Translations under genes and position numbers: made by a program
Part shown: positions 25,475 through 35,800 of the stretch, piece by piece
How the letters are laid out: each line of letters opens with the position of its first letter
Numbering within the stretch: the first letter of the stretch is position 1
Assembly (NCBI GenBank): GCA_016165875.1
Contig: JABBOT010000002.1
Coordinates: forward strand, 38,405,868 to 38,469,867
Direction of reading: 5' to 3'
Length of the DNA stretch: 64,000 bases
Source of the DNA: Acanthopleura granulata
Lineage: Eukaryota; Mollusca; Polyplacophora; Chitonida; Chitonidae
The notes under the pieces: generated by a model
The model's database searches: none
The model's input: the letters and a program-made list of their open reading frames with translations, nothing else
Told to the model about the DNA's origin: nothing

Positions 25475-26730
25475 ACATTCCCTGCAAAACTGCAAACAAA
25501 TAAACAGTAAACTACTTTATGAATTACAACAACCCCAAATTATTAAACGAAAAACTTCAGTGAATTACATTATTGTTTATTACAAATTATACATATACCG
25601 GTAAATTATGCTTTTATTAATATTTCGTGCTTATGAAATATCACGCATGTATTTATTTCACTTGTTTTTCCTTTATTGCCATACTCAAGAAGTTTTCTCT
25701 TGTATATGGTGGCGGCCAATTTCATGTTTGGACGAAACCGGAGAGCTAGAGGTAAAGCACTTACCTTCGGCAAGTTTCTGGAAAACTTTTCCATATGAGA
25801 CTTAGAGCTCTGCCCACCAATTTGTTTGAACACCAGTTGTCGGGGCCTTCATATGACCAGTAGTAAATTCAAAATAAGTTTTTCGCATAATAAACCCATG
25901 CATTCAATTAAGACTACAATGTCTAAATTCATATCTTAGGTTCGGCCAATCACGATGTCACAATTTTTAATCTTTCGGATGACATCTTCAGACGAATGTC
26001 TCCAGTTTTGAGATTGGTCCACAGTTGTTTGTGCCCAATCCATTTGATTTGCCCGGAGCATTAGAGAGCTCAAGCCAAATGACAATAACTAATGGACACA
26101 AATGTTACTCCCACAACTTCCAATGGTGTATAGAATTTCACACCGTTAATCTCGCTTGTCACCTTCGTTGTTTTGGAGACTGTAAACGTTGTCCTTTTTT
26201 TTACGTAGGAATATTTTTGATTCATGCATGCATACAATTATTAAACCACATGTGTAAATATAGTTTTCTTTGTTATTCCGAATTATATCATGCGTGTGCT
26301 AATACATGCATGGCAAGTTCGAAATTTTATAACACGAACTGTATCAATTTTATACATGCTGTCGGACTATATGGATTATCATCTTTATGGTATTAAACAA
26401 CTGACATTAAGAGTCAGTACACAATAGCACAATGCTTTTCCGATGGTTACAAGACATTTATTTGCGTGTATTTGGTATGACCTGTGTATTCTAAGAAACA
26501 TGTTTAAAAAGAATCATTTTCTCTCCAGCTACTCGGGTGATCTGTGTTTAACATTTTCTCCACAAGTAGTGTATATATATATATATGTATGTATATAAAA
26601 AAAAAAACAGTCACGCGATAACAAGCGGTTGTTTTAACGAAACCAGTCATTTCTCGTAGTCAGTTTGAGATAAGGTTGATTATTCTTTCGATATACACAA
26701 ATAATATATGTGTATAATATATATGTATAC
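25475..26730. other. Noncoding, nothing recognised
   Basis: The 123-codon frame at 26025-26396 is cysteine-rich by composition but has no signal peptide or splice context that I can support. A TA run lies just before 26600. Confidence 0.45.
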
Positions 26731-26742
26731 ACATATATGTAA

Positions 26743-27007
26743 CGGGGGCCTCCGTGGCTCAGTCGGTTAGCACGCTAGCGAAGCGGAATGACCCAGAAGC
26801 CTCCCACCAATGCGGTCGCTGTGAGTTCAAGTCCAGTTCATGTTGGCTTCCTCTCCGGCCGTACTTGGGAAGGTCTGCCAGTAACCTGCGTGGGATGGTC
26901 GTGGGTTTCCCGGCCTCTGCCCAGTTTCCTCCCGGCCGCTGGCCGCCATCGTGTAAGTGAAATATTCTTGAGTGCGCAAGACACCAATCAAATAAAGAAA
27001 TAAATAA
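26743..27007 (+). mobile_element. Full-length tRNA-headed SINE with 12-bp target-site duplication
   Basis: The head has an A-box-like TGGCTCAGTCGG (about 26755) and a B-box-like GTGAGTTCAAGTCC (26821-26834). A conserved body follows, then AATATTCTTGAG, CACCAATC and an AAAT-rich tail. Perfect flanking copies of ACATATATGTAA lie at 26731-26742 and 27008-27019, so this is a genuine retroposed insertion. Family membership is judged from the other copies in this window and from general knowledge of mollusc SINEs. Confidence 0.9.
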
Positions 27008-27117
27008 ACATATATGTAAAAACACCGAATTCACTGAAATATAATAATCCATGACCAAAACATTCCCGACCAAAACTATATATTGTTGGCCACGTACATT
27101 TGCCTATGATGATGTAT

Positions 27118-27288
27118 TTATTGGATTTACTTATTTGATTGGTGTTTTACGCCGTACTCTAGAACATATCACTCATACGACGGCGGCCAGCATTATGGCG
27201 TGAGCAAACGGGGCAGAACTTGGGGGAAACTGACGACCATTCGCAGATTGCTGACAGACCTCCCCGCGTATGGCCGGAGAAGGTAATG
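27118..27288 (-). mobile_element. 5'-truncated copy of the same SINE
   Basis: The minus-strand tail (TTTGATTGGTGTTTTACGCC) is followed by GGCGGCCAGCATTATGG and the body, ending at GGCCGGAGAAGG. The tRNA-like head is missing. It sits about 100 bp from the full-length copy, in the opposite orientation. Confidence 0.85.
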
Positions 27289-27417
27289 TACGACTTTCCA
27301 AGAGTCTCTCGAGGCAGTGACATAATCAAGTAAATTCAAGTACCGGTACTCTCCAACATTTTATGGATGACATAATTATTGCATCAGGTACGTCTGTACA
27401 GCCCTCTCTATTCACTC

Positions 27418-27705
27418 TTTTTAAACTTTCACCTGGTACGCCTTTCACAGATTTCACCTTTTACCTGGTTCACCTATTACCTGATAAACTCCTTACATGG
27501 TAAAATTCTTACCTGGTAAAGTTCTTACCTGATAAACTCCTTACCTTGTGCCCCCTTACCTTATACGTGGTGCACACCAAACCTGGTCCACCTCTTTCCT
27601 TGTGAACTCCTTACTATGAAAGCCTCATATATTCCGTGACAAATTCTTTACACTGTAAAATCCTTTCATGGTAACACTCCTTTCTTGGTACACAACTAGC
27701 TTACT
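27418..27705. repeat. Degenerate minisatellite of about 17 bp
   Basis: Repeats of the form CTTACCTGGTAAA(G/A)TT and CTCCTTTC(T/A)TGGTA. The cleanest steps of 16-17 bp are at about 27490-27545; elsewhere the period drifts. Confidence 0.65.
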
Positions 27706-30700
27706 GCGTATATATAGGAAATGAAATATCTATTTCTTACATTAGAAAATACATAATTTCTTTAAATCTGTCCAGAAAATCCTGCGTATGCGTAGAAAAC
27801 GTGTGCAAAGTTAGATATTCACCCACAGTTCAAATCTTCTCTTTGCAAAGGTACGCGAGGGACAGATCCATGTTGCAGTGGGATGACAAATAGTGAAATG
27901 TGATTCAGCAAATCACTTTTGATTCAGCCTCAACGTGACATCGCGAGGAAGAGTCCATGTTCCAATCTCTTCGCCTCCGTTGTGCGCTTGGGTGACGTTT
28001 GCTGGTGACCCAGGTTGTATCTTTATTATTAAATCATTGTTCACATATAGTTTTTTTTCTCGTCAGTCGACTTAATTACTATATCTTCAGCAAATGTGTA
28101 TGAAAGCGCTCTCTCACCTGTTTATATTATATTATACCTGTTTATCTCATATTGTTGCAGCCCTTATTCAATGTGTAATTACAATGGATAACCTGTAATT
28201 TTGCAGTCGCAAGACTTAACTCGCATTTAGGCAATGGAGGATTCGAGCATGTCCTATCACTACAGAAAATATAACACGTATAAATATATACATAAATATA
28301 TACATATTGTAGCAAAATCTATACAGCGTAAATGTCTGTAGCACCTTTCTATAAATATCTATGGCCCAAACTCTATACAGCGCCTTTTTATCCAACACAT
28401 ATATCTCGAGATATTTTTACTACCTTGCATGCGCACATATGCTAGAATTTAGGCCTATGATAGTAGGCTACATGTACAAGTAATATTTGATATGACGCGA
28501 TTCCCTAAGCCATCCAACCTTCGGCAAAATATGGGAGCTGGCTCTTTGAAAGACAGACTTTGGACAACGAAATCCCCTGACCAGAGTAGGCCTATCCTTT
28601 TTGAATGGGCTTCAGTTTGACTTTGAAAGCTTCAAGGCCTACATTATCGATCAAAGACGGCTTTACAGTGTTGGTTTTGACATTACTTGGGGTAGAGTAT
28701 TGGGAATTTCCAAACATTATGGCAGGTTCGAGATGTAAAAGTGAGTGAAAGTTGCGTAGTGGAGTTAAATATGGCCGGAACCGAATCCGAGGTAGTAGAG
28801 ATCGGGCAGGCGCGAAACCATTGACACTATACGCACTATCGTTTCCATTATTCAAGAAGAAAAAAGGCAGACAAGGCGTTTATATATTTCCTGTCATATC
28901 ACTGGCTTAACACCCAAGCTCTGCCACTGCAGTGAAAATTCCAAGACCAGGAATTCCTAGGCCTATGTACGTAATTATTTTGTGTTACGTCAGACATGAC
29001 TTCGACACCGTAAGAGAATACAGCTGTCACTGTGGTTGTCACTGATATTGGTCTTCAAAGGGAGCTGAACGAATTTTAATGGGACTGAGATGAGACTTCA
29101 CATGGTACAAAAATTGCAACTGACAATTTATGGAGAAATCCTTATAATTATATTATTCACTCGTCATGCATGCCTTCATTCAATGAGCCGTGTGTATATA
29201 TTGATCACATTGTCAATACATCAGGTATATACATCACTTAAAATTGTTACACAAGCCTGTCGGCTATATATATATTCATGTACACATGTGTTGCAGTTTG
29301 ACTTGGATACAGTGCCGGGGGATATTAATAATGCACCAGTCGACGTGGTTGTCTTGGATTTTAGATACCCGAAAAATTACCAGAATGAAATCTAGTTAAT
29401 TGTTTCACGCATGCGCGTGGTGACAATGTACCATATATGTGGAGTCTGTGCGCAGCCATTCCTAATCAGTAATATATATTTGTGGGAAATTATTTGCATT
29501 ATACTTCTGCATATCTCTTCTGGAACTTCGGTTTCCTCCATTCACCCATAAGCTTGACACGTAAAAAAATTCATGTGTGTCAAACGTAATTGCCATGACG
29601 ACACATACTGTAGAGATAAGTCACCATGGTATTTTATGTTTGACGAAACCTTACACCCGCCTCGTAAAATGGACACTTGGATTAATGCGCCGACATTATA
29701 TATTGCAATCATTTCATATCCGAACACCGCCTAAATTGTCGCATAAAACTGATGTCGAATTACCCCTTATCTATACCCTGACTATAGGCCAATACACATT
29801 CACCTAAAATCGATATCACAACAGTGCATTTATATGTGATCGTTAAAATATTGTAGAAAAGAAAGGCCGTTAAGGAGATGCTAAAACCTCGATTGTTGTA
29901 CAAGTCCAGAACATCTAAAAACCCCATTACATGCATGCATGATTTGTCACAGTTAAAATAAATGTGTGCTGGGTATTTCGCAATTTTGGTGAAAACTTAG
30001 AAATCACGGTCATATAGGCCTATACATATAGGTATACATGGTTGTTCCAGTAATGTTGTTAAACAAAATTATATATATGATATGTAAACCTACCCTACGT
30101 CACACAAAATATTCTTGACCATATATCTGTTACACGTTCTGAAGAACGTGATTTTGTGGATGGAACGTCATTTCTGAGAACTGCGATTAATTTTATTTAC
30201 TTAATGGGGAAGTCCAGGAAGAGCACAGATCATACACTGTATCAGGAATTGATAGGCCTACATATTGTTTACTTATGGTTATAAATTACAAGAATTCCAG
30301 TTCAACCCGTGAACTTTATCCCGAGTTACCTCCATCGAGGGTATTGAATCGCTAAGCCTTTACAGGCCTACCTGATACAGGCCTGTATATACGGTATCCT
30401 GCATTGTCGTCGATACGTTAGTAAATATGAATTAAGCTTGTATTTGGCAGAATACTGTATAGGATCATTCCACATGGATGTCCATTCTTTAATTTTCGTG
30501 TATCGCCAATTTTTTTTAGCGATGTTATTACGTTATAGGTCTATATGATGTCATTTTGTATTACCTACACCTGTAAGCCTACCATCAAATTTTAATTATA
30601 CAGGCATGTAAACTTAGTTTATAGCTCATTTGTGAAATTTGCCATTGTCCAGTACTTACAATACGTCCTCTATAGTCTCCTAGAGGCAAACACTGCCTAA

Positions 30701-31190
30701 AACACTGCCTATTATTCAACGACCTAAACCTGTGCATTCATCACGGTATTAAGCAGATCCTGCACATACCCATGCACTTGAGTCTGGCCTCGTTCATGTA
30801 CAAAAACTTATGCTATCAAGACCTAAGAAAGTCAGTAGGGTATAACTTTAAACGCTGCATTTTTCACGACGATGTTGACGACGACGTTTTTTTTTTTCCT
30901 TTCTGCTGTACACAAATGAAAAGGAACCATGTCTTCTGCAGAGGTTATTGTGTATCTGGAAAACGTCAATGCTCGAGAGCGAGTCCCGAATTTGTCTTTC
31001 TCAGACGTAAAGTACCGATGTTTGACGGAGGATTCCGAGGTAAAGTGACGTGATTTGCGGAAGTCAACAAAACGCCGTAGCGGCCCGCGTGGTGTATATA
31101 GTACTGTTTGACAGAAATATGGGAGAAAAACAAGACGGTTCTCAATTTGCACAGTGTATGTCAGCTACGTAGATCCAAACTGTCAAGAAT
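27706..31190. other. Noncoding upstream of ENGase
   Basis: No supported gene. AGGCCTA strings are frequent around 28.4-30.4 kb. A GCATGCGCGTG lies at 29410. 30772-31039 is open and ends at a donor in phase with ENGase exon 1, but it has no visible homology. Confidence 0.45.
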
Positions 31191-31832
31191 AACCTAATGA
31201 ATTAGACGTTGTATGCAACCGATACAACGTCTAACAGAGGTTCATTTACTAAACGAGGGGTATTTTCCTATCCGTATTTACACGCTGCCTAGCCTTTAAA
31301 ATCTGTATGCTCCTCAGTCAGCAGTGATCAACCGAGGAAATCGCATGTCGCAGCGGTTTTAAAACGCTTGGGTTAGGGCCATATCGGCTGTTTTAGACCA
31401 TTGCTTCGGTCAAAAATTCCCGCAGTCCGCCATGTTCAGTCAGCCCTCAAGAGAATCCCGTCTTATCCATGATGTGGAATTTTCCGGTGCAGGATTCACA
31501 CTGTTACATGGGGTAGCTCAAAAGCCGAAACCTACCATAGTGCGGAAAATGTACAATAAAGTAAAATGGCCAGCGATCGGCAAGTAGTTAATGGGTGCGT
31601 TGCCTAAAACAAGCGAGAAGCGATGTAAGCTTAACAGAAGGGTTTTAAACTCCTGCTCTGTGCGATCCCCTCGGCTAATCATTGTTGACGGAGAAACATA
31701 CAGATTTTAAAGGCTACGTAGAGTCTAGATACCGAGAGGAAGATACCCCTCGGTTTGTAAATGGACCTCTGTTAGACGTTGTACCGGTTGCGTACACAAA
31801 TTTCCACAGTGTGTGATCTAATTCGTTAGGCT
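31191..31832. repeat. Imperfect inverted repeat around the candidate ENGase first exon
   Basis: The arm 31191-31372 matches the reverse complement of 31630-31832. The best stretch is ACAACGTCTAACAGAGGT plus CGAGGGGTAT and AGCCTTTAAAATCTGTATG; the right arm has about 22 extra bases near its outer end. The left arm holds its own 13-bp perfect hairpin (TTAGACGTTGTAT, 31202-31214 with 31222-31234). The 260-bp centre contains the candidate ATG at 31432. Confidence 0.75.
31432..31486 (+). CDS. Candidate first coding exon of ENGase (tentative)
   Basis: An ATG in the context CCGCCATGTT opens a frame reading MFSQPSRESRLIHDVEFS plus one base (G), followed by GTGCAG. That single leftover base completes the split Gly codon at the start of the first secure ENGase exon (32634), so the phase fits and the length fits the missing N-terminus. 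The donor is weak, and I see no clear homology in this short stretch. A competing phase-compatible donor is the GAG|GTAAAG site at about 31039, at the end of an open frame from 30772. GC-rich sequence and a TATATA at 31095 lie upstream. This call is inference only. Confidence 0.25.
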
Positions 31833-32370
31833 ATGCTTGTCTGTAGTACTAACGTATGCTTAGTGCATTTACTGATTTAGATTAGCCGTTTATACTGAAG
31901 TATAGGTATGCAACGTCCGATTCATTAAGCTACTGAGTTACTTAGGTGGACATGCGTTGAACAGCTACATATATTATCAGATTGGAACTTAAAAGATTGT
32001 GATTGAAAAAATATATGGATTACGGCATGGCTGTTGTAGGCCAATCACACTTGATTCATTGTTTCCCATCATAATACTTTGCAAAAACGTGTGTGGGCGA
32101 CAAATGGACTTTTGCTTTCATTATTTTTCTAGATTTTATCATAAGCTCATCGTTTTGTAACTGTTTCTGGCAATAAATGAAATAATTAATGATAGTTCCG
32201 ATTCAGGTTTGAGTGAATGGATGAGTGAGTGGGGTTTGTCGCTAAAATGACTTGTGGTCAGCGTTGAGAAGATGGGAATCAAGTATGACTCACTTTAAAG
32301 AAGTAAAGAAATTTATTATTTTTTTGTGACACTCATCTGTATGCACTGTATTTGCTGAATTACATTATTT

Positions 32371-32440
32371 GCCCTCTTGGGCTCAGTGGTTTAGGGTTGC
32401 AGATGACACTTTCAAGTTGCGAGTTCAAATCCAGCTGCTG
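32371..32440 (+). mobile_element. Degenerate tRNA-like SINE head
   Basis: It has an A-box-like GGGCTCAGTGGTTTAG (32380-32395) and a B-box-like GCGAGTTCAAATCC (32419-32432) about 40 bp apart, as in pol III promoters. It differs from the other SINE heads here. No clear 3' end is seen. It lies about 200 bp before the first secure ENGase exon. Confidence 0.4.
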
Positions 32441-32633
32441 TGAAGTGGGACCAGGTGATACACCTTGAACTTAGTCAGTAGTCTGCCAGTCTGTCATGAT
32501 AGATTTCTCATCTTTCTCAGTTACATTTGTTTTGTCAGTCCATCCATGGTTGATGCTATTCGCTGTAAAACAATGGTGATGTATAAAGTGGAACATTACA
32601 TCATTTATACACAGATATGATATGTGTTTTCAG

Positions 32634-32817
32634 GTTGGGATGAATGTGGTGACCCAATCATTCAGCCACTGGATTCACTAGAGGCCCTGTTAGGATGGCA
32701 ACCGGGCAGGGATGAATCCTGTGTGACCTCCGTGCCACTAAGGCGGACCGCCAAAGGGCATACTGCCCCAAGCACCCTGATATGTCATGACTTGTCTGGG
32801 GGTTACCTAGAGGACAG
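32634..32817 (+). CDS. ENGASE: ENGase exon 1 of those recognised
   Basis: The acceptor is TGTTTTCAG and the donor ACAG|GTGAGT. It starts with the last two bases of a split Gly codon and ends two bases into an Arg codon. It encodes GWDECGDPI, then a leucine-rich LDSLEALLGW segment matching the short helix before the catalytic domain, then ICHDLSGGYLED, the family's CHDM-GGYLDD block. Confidence 0.9.
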
Positions 32818-35800
32818 GTGAGTATCATCATTTTACTCTACGGCTGGTGTTTTTCTCCAGAGGCTGCTGGAGAGAGGGTGGGGAAGAGTAGTGTAGCTAA
32901 TTAGTTTTACATGTATTTCTGATTTCACTCATTATGCAGTGACATTGACACCTACTCCGAAACGCTCTGTGTCCACGACCTTTGTGTATATTGGGGTTAT
33001 ATATTGGGTACAGATGCATTTGAAATTTGACATTGACCACTGTTCTCTGAATCTATATAAACACAAACCAGCTTTGCTACATTGTGGTTGTATGTGCGAT
33101 ATGTGTACATTTGAAATGGGATGATAAAGTTTTAACTAGTGGTTCACACGTCAGAATAGACCAGAAAGCCTCTGTAGGCTCAGTTTATGACTTAGCTTTT
33201 ATGTGTTTATGTTTTCCTGCCCACAGATTTGTCCAGGGTGTTGTGTCCCCGGATGAAGAGTGTTACAGGTTCTATCATTGGTGGCAGGTTGACACCTTCA
33301 TCTACTTCAGCCACAGGTTTATCACTATTCCACCCCCAGGCTGGCTGACTGCTGCCCACAAACATGGGGTCAAGGTACTAGGTAAGCCGAGGTCACTTTA
33401 TGCAAGGCACACATACACCAATTCGACGACTTTTTCTGCATATAAATCAGTTCACCAACAAAAATCTGCTCGTTTGCGCAGAAATGTTCCACCGAATTTT
33501 GATCAGTGATCCAGTGTGCAAAGATCTAGACTGTCTTGATATTCCCAAATTAAAATCACCAAGCAGGTGGCTTTGGTGCTACTGACCAATCAGAATGCAC
33601 TTAAAATCACATGACTGCTCATACAACAAAGATGGAGTCAGATCCGCACTAAGACTGACCTGGGCCTGTTTCACAAAAAGTCTAAAGGTTATAAAGTTAG
33701 ACTGCGAATTCAGTTATCCGGCTAGCAATTTTGTCTGACCTGTTTCACAAGAGAAAATGTTTGGTTGTCGACTTTTTGTCTTAGATTTTGAAAGTTAGCT
33801 TGAAATTCCTGGTCATGTTCCATTGTCGCTATAGGAGGAAGCAAATTCGGGTCTCAAAGTGTTATATGTCCAATTTTTGAAACTTTATTTCTTGATTGGG
33901 GAAAAGTGGGTGTATATCAGCCTCTTACAGGACATGAAAATCCTTTTTAAAGGTCACAGTCCACCACAACCCACTTGCTGTTGTTGTTTCACTTCAACTG
34001 TCTATATGAGGAGAGTTAATTGTTGCTCTTTCTTTACAAGTTGTGTCAGTAGCAAAAATGAAGAGGAAATGAATGATGCTTAGACATAGTAATGTAGTTT
34101 ATTTATATTTTTAAGCTAATTTAACAATTATCCTCAGTGATTCAACCAATGAGAGAACGGCAGTGGCCACATAGGAGGCTATAGTGAGTCTGCTAAGCAC
34201 TGTATACAGTTTCACTTTGGTGAAATGTCTTAGTCGGTATTTCTCATAGCTGTCTTACGGTAGTCAACTGGATGGCCCTTAACTGACTAACCAACCCTAG
34301 ACAGCTATAAAAGTTTTGTGAAACAGGCCCGTGTGTTGAGCAGCTTTTTGTTTTCACAGACGTCACAAAATAACTGAAACTGCCAAAAGAGCGAGTTTCT
34401 TGTTTAATGACATGGCTGTTTTATTTTGCAAAAGAAAAACAAACCCATAATGCAATGTAATATTGACGATTTTTACCAGTTATTGGGGCAGATGGGTTTA
34501 AAACTATGACTGTGTGTGGTGAACCGTGATCTCTTGTTGTTAATAAATTCTGGCGGGAAAGTTCAGCGGACTGACGTGTGTACCCCTAGCTTAATTTACA
34601 ATCAATGTCTACTTATATTCATTTTTTTGACGTATAGTAGACATAGTAACATAGTAACATAGTATGTTACAGTCGTTAGTAACTTGCTAAGGGTCATTAA
34701 TCTGTCCAGGGTGCTCTCGTTTCTCCAACTCATAAAAATTGACTGCCATGATACAAGTACAAATCTTCAGTACCAATATTGTGTGAAACAACAATGATAT
34801 CAAATGACTGTTGTTCATTCGTAGTTTGTTTTTGTATTGTTACAACCCAGTGTGAAGTGTTGATTAACACGCAAAGACAGGTTTTAGTGTAGGTTTACAT
34901 TATGTCTGTGCATTTATTTTTATCATGAGTGAAAAGATGTTGCTTGCTCATTTTGTCTTTGTTTAGGTTTTCAGCTATTTTTGTCCCATGATGAATGGAT
35001 GGTGTTGTAGTTGTTCAAATTGCCTGTGGTTTATACATTCACCAAAAAATGTTTATCACAGAGTTCATTTGCCCATGTTTGTATTTGTCCGGTATGTTTA
35101 TCTCAGGGTGGGACCCTGTGATAAACATACCTGACAAACGGATGATAGATTGTAATGTTGACTTGCATGTTTACCTGATAAACTATTGCAGTGGGTGGAC
35201 AGTAGATTTTGTATGTCTTTATGCTGACTATGTTTACCTTTGTCAGGTACGTTAATCACTGAGTTGGAGGATGGTATGTGTTGATATTTTATGTTTGTGT
35301 TTATAAAAGATGTTTATCACAGTGGTAGGATATCATATGTTTATTTTGTTTATGTTTATCCAGTACATTCATGACTGAGGGGAGGATGATAGATGTTTAT
35401 TTGTTAATGTTAACATTTATCAGGTACATTCATGACTGAGTGGGAGGATGATGTTTATTTTGTTTATGTTTATCAGGTACGTTTATTACAGAGTGGGAAG
35501 ATGGAGCAGAGAGGATGGCCACTCTCCTCAGCTCAGAAGAGACCATGTCTACTGCTGTGGAAAAAATGACGTCCATAGCTCAGTATTACAACTTTGATGG
35601 CTGGCTAATTAATATAGAAAATAAAATAGAGGTTGGTATGCATGCTGTTTTCTTTTAGTCACTGTGAGAATGAATTAAAGTAACTGAGGACAAAACAACC
35701 TGTATCGATATCTAAGTGTTTGGACATGACTTTGTAATATACAGTATACAGGTGTGAGTGTGTTGGGATGGGATGTGTGGGCTTGTCATAATATGTCGAA

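Noticed and set aside
26025..26396. 123-codon cysteine-rich frame
   Set aside because: No signal peptide, no spacing pattern and no family; length within chance for this window.
26754..27073. Frames of 68-104 codons on both strands
   Set aside because: They lie wholly in a SINE.
30772..31039. Alternative ENGase first exon ending at GAG|GTAAAG
   Set aside because: Phase and donor fit, but the peptide shows no ENGase features and the opposite strand is equally open; kept only as an alternative.
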